Positions 8,217 through 19,004 are shown, numbered from the stretch's first letter. The stretch: 64,000 nucleotides of DNA from Gillisella vitis (GCF_001541345.2 NZ_LMVL02000003.1:558001-622000); one strand, 5' to 3'. Numbers and translations: made by a program. Notes: generated by a model from the letters alone, not told the origin.

Positions 8217-9436
8217 TGCGGCTTTCCTTGAAAAACCACGGTCGCAGTGGCGATAGCCGCGATGCCTTCGCCCCGGCCGACAAAGCCGATTTTCTCATTG
8301 GTCGTGGCTTTGACCGAGCAGCGCTCCAGCGCAATGCCGAGAATCTCGGAGAGTTTTTCGCGCATGATCTGGCGATGCGGGCCGATTTTCGGGGCTTCGG
8401 CGATCAGCGAAATATCGGCATTCATAATCGTGCCGCCCGCGTCGCGCACGATGTTGGCGGCATGCTCCAGAAAGATCCGGGAGGCGGCACCGCGCCATTG
8501 CGGGTCTGACGGCGGGAAGTGGTCGCCGATATCGCCAGCGCCGCAGGTGGCCAGCAGCGCATCGGTCAGCGCATGCAAGGCGACATCGGCATCGGAATGA
8601 CCGCTCAAGGCCTGGTCATGGGCAATGAAAATGCCGCAAAGCGTTACGCCGTCGCCCGGCACCAGTTGGTGGACATCATAGCCATTGCCGGTGCGCACAT
8701 CGGGAAGGGCAGCATGGGAGAGGCGGGCATCGGCCATTTCAAGATCCCGTTTCACGGTCAGTTTCATGTTGTCGGGCGAGCCTTCCACCAGATGCACGGT
8801 CAGTCCCGCCCATTCGGCGATGGCCGCATCGTCGGTAAAATCGTCCCGCCCGGCGGTTGCTGCGTCTTCATGGGCAGTCGCTATCTTCGCGTAGACGAAG
8901 CTCTGCGGTGTCTGGGCCGCAAAAAGCCCGGCGCGCCCCACGGTATCGACGACTCGGGCATTCTCATCACCACGTTTGAGCGTATCGGTCACTGGGATGG
9001 CGGGCAAGACAGCTTCGGCGCCATCGTCAAGCCTGGCGATAATCCGTTGCAGCATCGGCTGATCGAAAAACGGACGAACCGCGTCATGGATCAGCACATA
9101 ATCCGGCTTTTGATCCCGCAAGGCTTTCAAGCCAGCCAGAACCGATTGCTGCCGGGTTTTGCCGCCATGGGTGATGGTCAGCGAGGCAGCGAGCTGCGGA
9201 TGGGGGGCGAGAGCCTTGGCCAGCAAAGCCTCGTCGTCGGGATGAATGACGACGATCAGGCGCGCCTGCGGGAGAAGATCTTTGAAGCCCAATAGGCTAT
9301 GGACAATTACCGGTTTTCCGCCAATCTTCCGATATTGCTTCGGTCCTTCGCTGGAGGCGCCAGCGCGCTCTCCTCGGCCTGCCGCGACCAATATCACCGC
9401 TGTTGACCTTGCCCCGTCCGCTTGAATATGCACCAT
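8213..9436 (-). CDS. ispDF: Bifunctional IspD/IspF (MEP isoprenoid pathway)
   Basis: A 407-residue fusion. Residues about 1-235 form the IspD cytidylyltransferase: the nucleotide-binding [10 protein letters not shown] loop, then HDAVRPF and QTPQSF, with C-terminal DNMKLT. Residues about 248-405 form IspF, 2-C-methyl-D-erythritol 2,4-cyclodiphosphate synthase: zinc-binding [18 protein letters not shown], and the [18 protein letters not shown] tail with TTNEK. Alphaproteobacteria commonly fuse these non-consecutive MEP pathway enzymes. ATG at 9436 is used. The gene is divergent from dusB and coupled to the downstream cinA-type gene. Confidence 0.95.
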   Translation of the reverse strand: MVHIQADGARSTAVILVAAGRGERAGASSEGPKQYRKIGGKPVIVHSLLGFKDLLPQARLIVVIHPDDEALLAKALAPHPQLAASLTITHGGKTRQQSVLAGLKALRDQKPDYVLIHDAVRPFFDQPMLQRIIARLDDGAEAVLPAIPVTDTLKRGDENARVVDTVGRAGLFAAQTPQSFVYAKIATAHEDAATAGRDDFTDDAAIAEWAGLTVHLVEGSPDNMKLTVKRDLEMADARLSHAALPDVRTGNGYDVHQLVPGDGVTLCGIFIAHDQALSGHSDADVALHALTDALLATCGAGDIGDHFPPSDPQWRGAASRIFLEHAANIVRDAGGTIMNADISLIAEAPKIGPHRQIMREKLSEILGIALERCSVKATTNEKIGFVGRGEGIAAIATATVVFQGKPQ

Positions 9437-9536
9437 GTCATTCCAGTGTTTGAAACAGATTTCCGCCTGTCTATCGGTGCGGTCAAAAGTTTTCCAGCAT
9501 TTGCCCGAAAAATTGTCGGTATCGCTTGGAAAGAGC

Positions 9537-9565
9537 TTGGCAATGATCTTTTTTATGTCTAAAAA
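9537..9565 (+). promoter_or_regulatory. Candidate sigma-70 promoter for dusB-ntrBC
   Basis: TTGGCA at 9537-9542 and TAAAAA at 9560-9565 are separated by 17 bases, about 40 bases before the dusB start. Just downstream, GGGCAA (9568-9573) and TTGCCC (9583-9588) form a six-base inverted repeat around the expected start site, which could be an operator. The match is by eye; no start site is known. Confidence 0.4.
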
Positions 9566-9601
9566 TCGGGCAAATTAGTATCTTGCCCGAAAGATAGACA
9601 T

Positions 9602-10600
9602 TTGCCGCAGCCGGATCTCCAGACAGGGTTTAGCATTGCCTCGGTTGCCATTCGCAACCGCGTCGTGCTTGCGCCGATGTCCGGCGTCACCGACCTGCCG
9701 TTTCGGCAATTGGCCTTTCGCCATGGGGCAGGGCTGGTGGTAACGGAAATGGTTGCCAGCCGCGAACTTGTGTTCAACGCGGCGGAAAGCTGGTCGCGGC
9801 TGAAAGGGGCAGGCCTTACCCCGCATATGGTGCAATTGGCCGGGCGTGATCCGCATTGGATGGCGGAGGCCGCGAAAATTGCCGAGGCCAATGGCGCCGA
9901 TATTATCGACATCAATATGGGTTGTCCGGCCAAGAAAGTCATTGGCGGCTATGCGGGATCGGCGCTGATGCGCGAGCCGGAGATTGCGCTGGCGATGATC
10001 GAGGCGACGGTGAAGGCCGTTTCAGTCCCCGTCACCGTCAAGATGCGGCTTGGCTGGGATTCCGATTCGATCAACGCGCCATACCTGTCGCGCCGTGCGC
10101 AGGATGCCGGTGTGCAGGCAATCACCGTGCATGGCCGCACCCGCATGCAGTTTTACGAAGGCCGGGCCGATTGGGATGCGATTGCTGCCGTGCGTGATGC
10201 GATTTCCATTCCTTTGATTGCCAACGGCGATATCGACACCCTTGATGATGCGCAGGAGATTCTGCGCCGGTCTGGTGCCGATGCGATTATGCTGGGGCGT
10301 GCCTGCCAGGGTCGTCCCTGGCATGCGGGTGTGCTGGCTGGCCACGCGCCACCAAGCGCGGATGAAATTCCGGCGATTGCCGTCGCCCATTACCGTGCCA
10401 TGCTGGATCATTACGGCGCGCATGTCGGCGTTCGCCATGCGCGAAAGCATGTCGGCTGGTATCTGGAGCGGCATGGTGTGCAGCTTGATCCTGCCGAAAA
10501 GACTGCGCTGATGACATCGAAAGATCCCGACCATGTCGCCGACCGCCTGTTTGCGGCGCTGGCTGGCGCGGCACCAAACCCGCTTGAGGAGGCCGCATGA
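9602..10600 (+). CDS. dusB: tRNA-dihydrouridine synthase B (NifR3)
   Basis: A 332-residue FMN enzyme that reduces uridine in the tRNA D-loop. Motifs are [12 protein letters not shown] near residue 24, VTEMVASRE, the [10 protein letters not shown] stretch with the catalytic Cys at about 114, and [14 protein letters not shown]. In rhizobia and Rhodobacter the gene heads the nifR3-ntrB-ntrC operon, and here it overlaps ntrB by four bases (ATGA). The start is TTG at 9602: no in-frame ATG precedes the conserved N-terminal strand, and the Shine-Dalgarno is weak, which may limit expression. Confidence 0.94.
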   Translation: MPQPDLQTGFSIASVAIRNRVVLAPMSGVTDLPFRQLAFRHGAGLVVTEMVASRELVFNAAESWSRLKGAGLTPHMVQLAGRDPHWMAEAAKIAEANGADIIDINMGCPAKKVIGGYAGSALMREPEIALAMIEATVKAVSVPVTVKMRLGWDSDSINAPYLSRRAQDAGVQAITVHGRTRMQFYEGRADWDAIAAVRDAISIPLIANGDIDTLDDAQEILRRSGADAIMLGRACQGRPWHAGVLAGHAPPSADEIPAIAVAHYRAMLDHYGAHVGVRHARKHVGWYLERHGVQLDPAEKTALMTSKDPDHVADRLFAALAGAAPNPLEEAA

Positions 10601-11766
10601 GCAGTGATACGAAACCCGGCGATGGCTCAGGGGCTGGTCCAGCCGCTGGAAATGTATTGGCAATGGCTGTGCTCAACGCCATCCAGAACCCGGTGGTCAT
10701 GGTCAATGGCGAGGGACATATCGTTTTTGCAAATTGGGAGGCCGAGGCGTTTTTCGGCGCCAGTGCCAGCCATCTCGCCCGTCACAAGATTTCCACCTTC
10801 ATTCCGTTTGGCAGCCCGTTGCTGGAATTGATCGATCAGGTGCGGGAGCGGCGGGCACCGGTCAATGAATACCGTGTCGATCTCAGTTCCCCCCGGCTTG
10901 GCCAGGACAAGCTGGTCGATCTCTACGTTGCCCCGGTCACTGTCGAGCCGGGCGCTGTCGTCGTGGTGTTTCAGGAACGCTCGATGGCCGACAAGATCGA
11001 TCGTCAGCTCACCCACCGCGCCGCAGCCCGGTCTGTTACCGGTCTTGCCTCGATGCTTGCCCATGAAATCAAGAACCCGCTGTCCGGCATTCGCGGGGCG
11101 GCGCAATTGCTGGAAAGCTCCGTGCCTCCCGAGGATCGCAGCCTGACCCGGCTGATCTGCGACGAGACCGACCGGATCGTCTCGCTGGTCGACCGTATGG
11201 AGATCTTCTCCGACGAGCGGCCCGTGGACCGCACCTCGATCAATATCCATTCGGTGCTGGACCATGTGAAGGCCATCGCCCAAGCAGGCTTTGCCCGGCA
11301 TTTGAAGATCACCGAGAGCTACGATCCGTCGCTGCCGCCGGTGTTTGCCAACCGGGATCAACTGGTCCAGGTGTTTTTGAATCTGATCAAGAATGCCGCC
11401 GAGGCGGTGGGCGACCGGGCCGATGGCGAAATCCAGCTGACCACGGCCTATCGCCCCGGCATACGGCTGTCGGTTGCCGGATCGCGGGAAAAGATCTCGC
11501 TGCCGCTGGAATTCTGCGTCGCCGATAACGGGCCGGGTGTGCCATCCGACCTTCTGCCGCATCTGTTTGATCCGTTCATCACCACCAAGACCAACGGGTC
11601 CGGGCTGGGCCTTGCCCTGGTGGCGAAGATCATCGGCGGCCACGGCGGTATTGTTGAATGCGACAGTCAGGGCAACCGGACACTATTCCGCGTGTTGATG
11701 CCGGTTTCCAAGGAAACGGTTGATGACGACGCTCCCTTTGCGAAATCCGTGGGAAGATCAAGATGA
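10597..11766 (+). CDS. ntrB: Nitrogen regulation sensor histidine kinase NtrB
   Basis: A 389-residue cytoplasmic two-component kinase without membrane segments. It has an N-terminal PAS domain (about 20-130), a phosphoacceptor H-box [14 protein letters not shown] with His156, and an HATPase domain with the [11 protein letters not shown]-box, DNGPGVP, and GSGLGLALV boxes. With PII proteins it phosphorylates or dephosphorylates NtrC according to nitrogen status. GAGGAGG precedes the ATG, which overlaps dusB by four bases, and its stop overlaps ntrC by four bases, so the three genes are translationally coupled. Confidence 0.96.
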   Translation: MSSDTKPGDGSGAGPAAGNVLAMAVLNAIQNPVVMVNGEGHIVFANWEAEAFFGASASHLARHKISTFIPFGSPLLELIDQVRERRAPVNEYRVDLSSPRLGQDKLVDLYVAPVTVEPGAVVVVFQERSMADKIDRQLTHRAAARSVTGLASMLAHEIKNPLSGIRGAAQLLESSVPPEDRSLTRLICDETDRIVSLVDRMEIFSDERPVDRTSINIHSVLDHVKAIAQAGFARHLKITESYDPSLPPVFANRDQLVQVFLNLIKNAAEAVGDRADGEIQLTTAYRPGIRLSVAGSREKISLPLEFCVADNGPGVPSDLLPHLFDPFITTKTNGSGLGLALVAKIIGGHGGIVECDSQGNRTLFRVLMPVSKETVDDDAPFAKSVGRSR

Positions 11767-13214
11767 CAGCCACTATCCTTGTTGCCGATGACGATGCTGC
11801 GATCCGCACCGTTTTGAACCAGGCGCTGAGCCGTGCTGGTTACGATGTCCGCATCACGTCGAATGCCGCAACCCTGTGGCGCTGGATTTCAGCCGGTGAG
11901 GGCGATCTTGTGGTTACCGATGTGGTCATGCCGGATGAAAACGCCTTCGATCTCCTGCCGCGCATCAAGAAGGCCAGGCCTGACCTGCCGGTTTTGGTGA
12001 TGAGCGCCCAGAACACCTTTATGACCGCCATCCGCGCTTCGGAAAAGGGCGCCTATGACTATCTACCCAAGCCCTTCGACCTGACGGAACTGATCGCCAT
12101 TATCGGCAGAGCTCTGGCCGAGCCGAAGAAAAAGCCGGCACGGCTGGGCGATGACATGCAGGACGGTATGCCGCTGGTCGGTCGTTCCGCCGCCATGCAG
12201 GAAATCTACCGGGTTCTGGCCCGGCTGATGCAGACCGATCTGACGCTGATGATCACGGGCGAATCCGGCACGGGCAAGGAATTGGTCGCCAAGGCGCTGC
12301 ATGATTACGGCAAGCGCCGTAACGGTCCCTTCGTGGCGATCAATATGGCGGCTATTCCGCGTGACCTGATCGAATCAGAGCTGTTTGGCCACGAAAAGGG
12401 TGCGTTTACCGGGGCGCAGAACCGCTCCACCGGACGTTTCGAGCAGGCCGAGGGCGGCACGCTGTTTCTGGACGAAATTGGCGACATGCCGATGGATGCC
12501 CAGACCCGGCTCCTGCGCGTTTTACAGCAGGGTGAATATACCACGGTCGGCGGGCGCACGCCGATCCGTACCGATGTGCGCATCGTTGCAGCCACCAACA
12601 AGGATCTGAAACAGTCGATCAACCAGGGCCTGTTTCGCGAAGACCTCTACTATCGCCTGAACGTCGTGCCGCTGCGCCTGCCGCCGTTGCGCGACCGGGC
12701 GGAGGATATTGCCGATCTGGTGCGCCATTTCATCCAGCAGGGTGAGAAGGAAGGTCTGGACGCCAAGCGATTCGAGCAGGAAGCGCTCGAAGTGATGAAA
12801 TCCTATGCCTGGCCCGGCAATGTTCGTGAGCTGGAGAACCTGGTGCGCCGGTTGATGGCGCTTTATCCACAGGATGTTATCACCCGCGAAATCATCGAGC
12901 AGGAACTGCGCTCGGACATTACCGACAGCCCGCTTTCCAAAGCCGGTTCGGGCGGCGGTCATATGACCATTGCCCAGGCGGTCGAGGAAAATATGCGCAG
13001 CTACTTCGCGTCCTTTGGCGATAACCTGCCGCCGCCCGGCCTTTACGACCGGGTTTTGACCGAAATGGAATATCCACTGATCCTGGCGGCCCTGACCGCC
13101 ACCCGTGGAAACCAGATCAAGGCCGCCGATCTTTTGGGTTTGAACCGAAATACGCTGCGCAAGAAAATCCGCGAATTGGGTGTTTCGGTTTACAGAAGCT
13201 CGCGGAGTGCTTGA
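11763..13214 (+). CDS. ntrC: Nitrogen regulation response regulator NtrC
   Basis: A 483-residue sigma-54 activator. The receiver domain has the acidic DDD pocket and phosphoacceptor Asp53 (VVTDVVMPD). The AAA+ domain has Walker A GESGTGKE, an intact GAFTGA loop for contact with sigma-54 ([10 protein letters not shown]), and Walker [12 protein letters not shown]. The C-terminal Fis-type helix-turn-helix is [21 protein letters not shown]. It activates genes for nitrogen scavenging. The intact GAFTGA contrasts with the NtrX encoded downstream. Translation is coupled to ntrB. Confidence 0.97.
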   Translation: MTATILVADDDAAIRTVLNQALSRAGYDVRITSNAATLWRWISAGEGDLVVTDVVMPDENAFDLLPRIKKARPDLPVLVMSAQNTFMTAIRASEKGAYDYLPKPFDLTELIAIIGRALAEPKKKPARLGDDMQDGMPLVGRSAAMQEIYRVLARLMQTDLTLMITGESGTGKELVAKALHDYGKRRNGPFVAINMAAIPRDLIESELFGHEKGAFTGAQNRSTGRFEQAEGGTLFLDEIGDMPMDAQTRLLRVLQQGEYTTVGGRTPIRTDVRIVAATNKDLKQSINQGLFREDLYYRLNVVPLRLPPLRDRAEDIADLVRHFIQQGEKEGLDAKRFEQEALEVMKSYAWPGNVRELENLVRRLMALYPQDVITREIIEQELRSDITDSPLSKAGSGGGHMTIAQAVEENMRSYFASFGDNLPPPGLYDRVLTEMEYPLILAALTATRGNQIKAADLLGLNRNTLRKKIRELGVSVYRSSRSA

Positions 13215-13250
13215 CATTCGCCTGACAAGCGTTGCAATTTCGCCACAATG

Positions 13251-13268
13251 CGTTGCTCAATAGCAACG
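13251..13268. other. Short hairpin between ntrC and ntrY
   Basis: CGTTGCT (13251-13257) and AGCAACG (13262-13268) form a perfect seven-pair stem with a CAAT loop, 37 bases after ntrC. There is no strong T-run, so it may be a weak terminator or RNA-stability element separating the ntrBC and ntrYX transcripts. A TTGACA lies at 13211-13216 across the ntrC stop, a possible -35 element for ntrY without an obvious -10. Confidence 0.35.
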
Positions 13269-13420
13269 GTGGAGAGCTTTAACGGTAAGGCTTCGTTTCG
13301 TGATCCTGCGTCTTCGGTCGTGGGACGCGGTTCTGTCTGCATCCCGTATCATCAGGGTGCAGCAGAGACTTAGTTTGCCGATAAGGCATCTCATCTTTCC
13401 GTTTGCGGAGACGAGACTGG

Positions 13421-15700
13421 ATGAAAACGCGGCGGCCTGCGGGGCAGACCGAAGAGGAAGCAGCACTGACACTGCTGCAGGAGCGCAAGTCCTCCTTTGC
13501 CTTGCCAGGCCTGATTCTGGCCGGGGGCGCGCTAGCCTGTGCCATGTTCACCCTGCCGGTCCTTCTCGGTCTCACTCCGATTGCGCCGACCTCGAATGTG
13601 CTGATCGGCTCTGTCGTCATCAATACGCTTTTCGTGCTTGGTCTGCTGTTCCTGATTGGTCGGGAGGTCAGTCGCCTCGTCAAAGCACGACGTCGGGGGC
13701 GGGCGGCGGCCAGGCTGCATGTTCGCATCGTCGTGCTGTTTTCGATTGTGGCGATTACGCCAGCAATCCTGGTGGCGATTTTCGCCAGTATTACCCTCAA
13801 TGTCGGCCTGGATCGGTGGTTTTCCATCCGCACCCAGAGCATCATCAATTCATCGATGAATGTGGCCCAGGCCTATATGCTGGAAAATGCCAGCTATTTG
13901 CAGGGCCAGACGATTTCCATGGCGACGGATCTGGAGCGAAACCGGCCGTTATTCTTCCTCGACCGCACCGGTTTTATCGAGTTGATGACCCGTCAGGCCA
14001 AGGGACGCGGGCTGCTGGGAGCCTTTCTGGTCCGCAAGGACGGCACGCCCATCATTCAGGCCGATATCTCGACTGAAAAGCCGCTGCCCGCCATTCCGCA
14101 GGATGCGTTGGACAAGGCCGCTGCTGGCCAGCCAACGCTGATCCCACCAGGTGTCACCAATCTGGTCGGCGGGATCATCAAGATGGATTCGCTGAGTGGT
14201 GCCTATCTCTACACCATCCGTGCCGTTGATCCGAAGGTCATGCGGGCCATGCGGGAGATGGAGGACAATACCGCCGAATACAAATCGATGGAGGCGGGAC
14301 GCACCACGCTGCAAATCGCCTTTGCCGTCCTCTATCTCGGATTCGCATTGATCGTGCTGCTGGCTGCCATCTGGACCGCGATTGCTGTTGCCGACCGCAT
14401 CGTTCGGCCGATCCGGCTGTTGATCGGCGCTGCCGACAATGTCGCGTCAGGCAATATGAACGTCGTGGTGCCGGTCAGAGTTGCCGATGGCGATGTGGGC
14501 AGCCTGTCGCGCACCTTCAACAAGATGATTTCCCAGATCCGCACCCAGCGCGATGAAATTCTGGAGGCCAAGGACGAGGTCGATGACCGCCGCCGCTTCA
14601 TTGAAGCGGTGCTGTCGGGCGTGACAGCGGCGGTGATCGGCGTCGAGGATGATGGCCGGATCACCATCGTCAATCCTTCGGCGGAACTGTTTCTGGCGCG
14701 TGGTGCCGATCAGTTGCTGGGCGAGAAGCTGGAAACGGTTGCCCCTGAGATCAACACGGTGTTTGCCGAAGCGGGGCTTCGCCATCGCGGTGATTTCCGC
14801 AAGCAGATCAATCTGGTGCGCAGCGGCAAGGAGCGGACCTTGTCGGTGCAGGTGACGCGAGAAGAAACCCGCAACGCCACCGAATCCTACGTGATTACGC
14901 TGGATGACATCACGGATCTGGTGATTGCCCAGCGCTCCACGGCCTGGGCCGATGTGGCGCGCCGTATCGCCCATGAGATCAAGAACCCGCTGACCCCGAT
15001 CCAGCTCTCGGCAGAGCGATTGAAGCGCCGTTTTGGCAAGCAGATCGCCAGCGAGGACCGGCAGGTCTTTGACCAGTGCACAGATACGATTGTCCGTCAG
15101 GTCGAGGATATCGGTCGGATGGTGGATGAGTTCTCGTCCTTTGCCCGGATGCCGAAGCCGACCAAGCAGCCGGCTGACCTGCGCGACGTCTTGAAGGACG
15201 CGATCTTCCTGCGGGAAATGGGCCATAGCGATTGTGAATTCATTCGCGACGTCGGTGGGTTTCCGCTCGAGGGTTCGTTCGATGCCCGTATGCTGGCCCA
15301 GGCCTTCGGCAATCTGATCAAGAATGCGGTGGAAGCAATTGAGGCTGTTCCCTCCGATGCTGAAAAACTGCCGGGCCGGGTGTGGATCAGGGCGACAACG
15401 GACGAGGGACGTGACGGTTTCGTGGTGGATATCATCGATAACGGCAAGGGACTGCCGGTCGATAATCGCCACCGCATTCTGGAGCCCTATATGACGATGC
15501 GGGAGAAGGGCACGGGCCTCGGCCTCGCCATCGTTAAGAAAATCATTGAAGAACATGGCGGTCAGCTTGAATTGCATGATGCGCCGGCAGAATTCGACGG
15601 TGGGCGTGGCGCGATGATCCGCGTTGTGCTGCCGCGCCAAGCCGGGGCAGCCTCTGCCGCCACTGAAGAACATGATAAGGAAGCAGCTTATGGCCTCTGA
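13421..15700 (+). CDS. ntrY: Sensor histidine kinase NtrY
   Basis: A 759-residue membrane sensor kinase. There are hydrophobic segments near the N-terminus (three, including GLILAGGALACAMF and FSIVAITPAILVAIFASI), a periplasmic region of about 160 residues, and another transmembrane helix near residue 305 before HAMP. Then follow a PAS domain (about 395-500), the H-box [21 protein letters not shown] and an HATPase domain ending with GTGLGLAIVKKI. With NtrX it responds to redox or nitrogen signals in alphaproteobacteria. ATG 13421 is preferred over a TTG 18 bases upstream because GGAG lies ten bases before it. It overlaps ntrX by 11 bases. Confidence 0.95.
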   Translation: MKTRRPAGQTEEEAALTLLQERKSSFALPGLILAGGALACAMFTLPVLLGLTPIAPTSNVLIGSVVINTLFVLGLLFLIGREVSRLVKARRRGRAAARLHVRIVVLFSIVAITPAILVAIFASITLNVGLDRWFSIRTQSIINSSMNVAQAYMLENASYLQGQTISMATDLERNRPLFFLDRTGFIELMTRQAKGRGLLGAFLVRKDGTPIIQADISTEKPLPAIPQDALDKAAAGQPTLIPPGVTNLVGGIIKMDSLSGAYLYTIRAVDPKVMRAMREMEDNTAEYKSMEAGRTTLQIAFAVLYLGFALIVLLAAIWTAIAVADRIVRPIRLLIGAADNVASGNMNVVVPVRVADGDVGSLSRTFNKMISQIRTQRDEILEAKDEVDDRRRFIEAVLSGVTAAVIGVEDDGRITIVNPSAELFLARGADQLLGEKLETVAPEINTVFAEAGLRHRGDFRKQINLVRSGKERTLSVQVTREETRNATESYVITLDDITDLVIAQRSTAWADVARRIAHEIKNPLTPIQLSAERLKRRFGKQIASEDRQVFDQCTDTIVRQVEDIGRMVDEFSSFARMPKPTKQPADLRDVLKDAIFLREMGHSDCEFIRDVGGFPLEGSFDARMLAQAFGNLIKNAVEAIEAVPSDAEKLPGRVWIRATTDEGRDGFVVDIIDNGKGLPVDNRHRILEPYMTMREKGTGLGLAIVKKIIEEHGGQLELHDAPAEFDGGRGAMIRVVLPRQAGAASAATEEHDKEAAYGL

Positions 15701-17054
15701 CATCCTGGTGGTTGACGACGAGGAAGACATTCGCGAGATCGTCTCCGGTATCTTGAGCGACGAAGGGCACGAAACCCGCACGGCGCATGACGCTGACAGC
15801 GCGCTTGCGGCGATTTCCGACCGGGCGCCCCGGCTGATTTTTCTCGATATCTGGATGCATGGCAGCCGGTTGGACGGGCTGGCCTTGCTGGACGAAATCA
15901 AGGCCCGGCATCCCGACCTGCCGGTGGTGATGATTTCGGGGCATGGCAATGTCGAAACGGCGGTGTCGGCCATCAAGCGCGGCGCGTTCGACTTCATCGA
16001 AAAGCCGTTCAAGGCCGACCGGTTGATCATGATTGCCGAGCGGGCGCTGGAAAATTCCAAGCTGAAACGTGAAGTGACTGAATTGAAACGGCGCACCGGC
16101 GATGCCAACGAGTTGATTGGCAGTTCGGTGGCGGTGTCGCAACTGCGCCAGACCATCGAGAAGATCGCACCGACCAATAGCCGGATCATGATCGTCGGCC
16201 CGTCCGGTAGCGGCAAGGAGTTGGTGGCGCGGATGATCCATAAACGCTCGGCCCGCGCCGCCGGGCCGTTCGTGACGCTGAATGCCGCGGCCATCACCCC
16301 TGACCGCATGGAAGTGGCGCTGTTCGGCACCGAAGGCGGCCCCGGCCAGTCGCGGCGCATTGGCGCGCTGGAAGAGGCACATCGCGGTATCCTCTATCTG
16401 GATGAAGTCGGCGAAATGCCGCGCGAGACCCAAAACAAGATCCTGCGGGTGCTGGTCGATCAGCAATTCGAGCGTGTCGGTGGCAACAAACGGGTCAAGG
16501 TCGATGTGCGGATCATTTCCTCCAGCGCCTATAATCTTGAAAGCCTGATTGCCGAAGGAAGGTTCCGCGAGGATCTGTTTCATCGCCTGGCGGTGGTGCC
16601 GGTGCGGGTGCCGCCGCTGGCTGAGCGTCGCGAAGATATTCCATTCCTCGTGGATATGCTGATGCGCCATATCGCCGAACAGGCCGGTATTCGCCAGCGC
16701 AAGATCGGTGAGGACGCGATGGCGGTGTTGCAGGCTCATGACTGGCCGGGCAATATTCGCCAATTGCGCAACAATATCGAGCGGCTGCTGATCCTGACCC
16801 AGAACGATGGGGCCGATGTACCGATCAATGCGGAAATGCTGCCAACGGATCTTGGCGAAATGCTGCCGAAAGTCTCCGGTCGCAGCGATTACCAGATCAT
16901 GACTTTGCCGCTGCGCGAAGCCCGCGAAATGTTCGAACGCGATTATCTGATCGCTCAGATCAATCGCTTTGGCGGCAATATCTCCCGGACGGCGGAATTT
17001 GTCGGCATGGAGCGATCGGCGCTACATCGGAAGTTGAAGTCGCTGGGTGTTTGA
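15690..17054 (+). CDS. ntrX: Response regulator NtrX
   Basis: A 454-residue NtrC-family regulator: a receiver domain with DDEED and phosphoacceptor Asp53 (FLDIWM), an AAA+ domain with Walker A GPSGSGKE and Walker B GILYLDEVGEM, and a C-terminal Fis-type helix-turn-helix (SRTAEFVGMERSALHRKLKSLG). The GAFTGA loop expected before Walker B is absent: the region reads ALFGTEGGPGQSRRIGALEEA. Family knowledge says GAFTGA contacts sigma-54, so this NtrX probably does not work as a classical sigma-54 activator. ATG 15690 has AAGGA seven bases upstream and matches receiver-domain starts. It is coupled to ntrY. Confidence 0.95.
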   Translation: MASDILVVDDEEDIREIVSGILSDEGHETRTAHDADSALAAISDRAPRLIFLDIWMHGSRLDGLALLDEIKARHPDLPVVMISGHGNVETAVSAIKRGAFDFIEKPFKADRLIMIAERALENSKLKREVTELKRRTGDANELIGSSVAVSQLRQTIEKIAPTNSRIMIVGPSGSGKELVARMIHKRSARAAGPFVTLNAAAITPDRMEVALFGTEGGPGQSRRIGALEEAHRGILYLDEVGEMPRETQNKILRVLVDQQFERVGGNKRVKVDVRIISSSAYNLESLIAEGRFREDLFHRLAVVPVRVPPLAERREDIPFLVDMLMRHIAEQAGIRQRKIGEDAMAVLQAHDWPGNIRQLRNNIERLLILTQNDGADVPINAEMLPTDLGEMLPKVSGRSDYQIMTLPLREAREMFERDYLIAQINRFGGNISRTAEFVGMERSALHRKLKSLGV

Positions 17055-17247
17055 GCTGGCCTGGGCAGGGGCGAGACGGGGAAACCATTGCAATTTGACA
17101 ATGAATTCGCTTGAGGTTTTCCCGATTGCGGAACGACTTCCGATTTGATACCAAACATGACTGATGGGCATTTGGGGAAGCCTGTCCAAAAAAATTAGAA
17201 AATTGCAACCGGCATCCCCGACCGGCAAGATAGAAAGAAGCGGCGCC

Positions 17248-17490
17248 ATGGCGGAACGTTCTCAGAATTTGCAGGACCTATTTCTCAATACGGTTCGCAA
17301 GCAGAAGATTTCCCTCACTATTTTCCTGATCAACGGCGTGAAGCTGACCGGCGTCGTCACCTCGTTCGATAATTTCTGCGTGCTGTTGCGTCGCGATGGG
17401 CATTCCCAGCTCGTCTACAAGCACGCCATTTCGACCATCATGCCGGGCCAGCCCATGCAGATGTTTGAAAGCGAAGAAGCCGCATCATAA
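17248..17490 (+). CDS. hfq: RNA chaperone Hfq
   Basis: An 80-residue Sm-like protein. The Sm1 part is [39 protein letters not shown], and the Sm2 signature YKHAISTI is the typical Hfq YKHA motif. It forms hexamers and supports sRNA-mRNA pairing; in rhizobia it also affects nitrogen regulation. ATG 17248 gives the usual [10 protein letters not shown] start; an upstream in-frame ATG at 17164 would add 28 atypical residues. It lies between ntrX and hflX, the standard rhizobial order. Confidence 0.98.
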
Positions 17491-17533
17491 ATTCGATAAG
17501 ACTTCCTGCCGGAACAGAATGGGTTGATTTCCG

Positions 17534-18982
17534 TTGGACAGGCGGAACAATCCATTTTTGGCGTTTAACAACAGGACAACGGCTATAGCCAACCGAGACA
17601 CCACATCCGATAGCATTATTCCCGAACAGGAAATGCACCGCGACGACATGCGCGCCGTGGTTCTTGTTCCAGTGTTGAAGCAGGCCCGTTCCAGTGAAAA
17701 GGCCTCGGCTGAGCTTGGTCCGACCACGACCCGCAGCCACGAGAGCCGGCTGGAAGAGGCCATGGGCCTTGCCCGCGCCATCGATCTGACAATCGTGCAA
17801 GGCCTGATCGTTACCGTCAACCAGCCGCGTCCGGCCACCCTGATCGGTAGCGGCAAGATCGAGGAAATCAAGGCGCTGCTCGATAGCCATGATGCCGGTC
17901 TGGTCATTGTCGATCATCCATTGACGCCGGTGCAGCAGCGCAATCTGGAAAAGCAATGGAATGCCAAGGTCATCGATCGCACGGGTCTGATCCTGGAAAT
18001 CTTCGGCCGCCGCGCCTCCACTAAGGAGGGCACATTGCAGGTCGATCTCGCCCATCTGAATTACCAGAAGGGCCGCTTGGTGCGCAGCTGGACCCACTTG
18101 GAGCGTCAGCGCGGCGGTGCAGGTTTCATGGGTGGTCCTGGCGAAACCCAGATCGAGGCCGACCGGCGGATGTTGCAGGATCGTATTGTGCGGCTGGAAC
18201 GAGAACTGGAGCAAGTGGTTCGCACCCGGCAACTGCACCGCGCCAAGCGTCGCAAGGTGCCGCATCCGATCGTTGCCCTTGTCGGCTATACCAATGCCGG
18301 AAAATCGACGCTGTTTAACCGGATCACCGGGGCAGGCGTGCTGGCCGAGGATATGCTGTTTGCCACGCTGGACCCGACGCTGCGCCGCATGAAATTGCCA
18401 CAAGGCCGCACCGTTATCCTTTCGGATACGGTTGGCTTCATCTCGGACCTGCCGACCCATCTGGTCGCAGCCTTTCGCGCTACGCTTGAAGAAGTGCTGG
18501 AAGCGGACCTGATCCTGCATGTGCGCGACATGGCCGACCCGGATAATGGTGCGCAGGCGGGTGATGTTATGCGGATTCTCTCCGACCTCGGCATTGATGA
18601 AAAAGAGCGTGACGAACGCATTATTGAGGTTTGGAACAAGATCGACCGGTTGGAGCCGGAAGCCCATCAGGCTATTGCTGAAAAAGCAATTGGCCGGAAA
18701 AACGTGATGGCTGTTTCGGCGGTTACGGGTGAGGGGGTTGACGCCCTGATGGCCGAGATCGCTCAGCGGCTTTCCGGTGTGGTGACGGAAACCACGGTAA
18801 TTTTGCCACCAGACAAACTCTCCCTGATCTCCTGGGTCTATGAGAACACCATGGTGGACAGCCGAGAGGACCGAGATAATGGCTCGGTTTCACTCGATTT
18901 GCGGCTGTCAGAGCAGCAAGCCAGCGCGTTGGAGCGCAAGCTTGGTCTGATACAGCCGGTTCGCAGCGAGGATTGGGACTGA
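17534..18982 (+). CDS. hflX: Ribosome-associated GTPase HflX
   Basis: A GTPase of about 445-482 residues depending on the start. The N-terminal HflX domain contains NQPRPATLIGSGKIEEI; the glycine-rich GGAGFMGGPGETQIE linker is followed by the G domain with G1 GYTNAGKST, G3 DTVGF and G4 NKID. It binds ribosomes and can split stalled subunits; older work tied it to Hfq stability because the genes are linked. TTG 17534 gives the longest product but has no clear Shine-Dalgarno. ATG 17633 and ATG 17648 are alternatives, and the conserved core begins near the latter, so the start is uncertain. Confidence 0.93.
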   Translation: MDRRNNPFLAFNNRTTAIANRDTTSDSIIPEQEMHRDDMRAVVLVPVLKQARSSEKASAELGPTTTRSHESRLEEAMGLARAIDLTIVQGLIVTVNQPRPATLIGSGKIEEIKALLDSHDAGLVIVDHPLTPVQQRNLEKQWNAKVIDRTGLILEIFGRRASTKEGTLQVDLAHLNYQKGRLVRSWTHLERQRGGAGFMGGPGETQIEADRRMLQDRIVRLERELEQVVRTRQLHRAKRRKVPHPIVALVGYTNAGKSTLFNRITGAGVLAEDMLFATLDPTLRRMKLPQGRTVILSDTVGFISDLPTHLVAAFRATLEEVLEADLILHVRDMADPDNGAQAGDVMRILSDLGIDEKERDERIIEVWNKIDRLEPEAHQAIAEKAIGRKNVMAVSAVTGEGVDALMAEIAQRLSGVVTETTVILPPDKLSLISWVYENTMVDSREDRDNGSVSLDLRLSEQQASALERKLGLIQPVRSEDWD

Positions 18983-19004
18983 ATAGCCCAGCTTAACTCT
19001 GGAC

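Noticed and set aside
9499..9592. Direct repeat TTGCCCGAAA upstream of dusB (two copies about 82 bases apart)
   Set aside because: Ten bases is too short to stand out; the second copy overlaps the small inverted repeat already noted. It could be chance.
14447..16360. A 637-codon minus-strand open frame opposite ntrY and ntrX
   Set aside because: It lies antisense to two strongly conserved genes. GC-rich codon bias on the coding strand makes long antisense frames common, and its protein resembles no family and has no Shine-Dalgarno of note.
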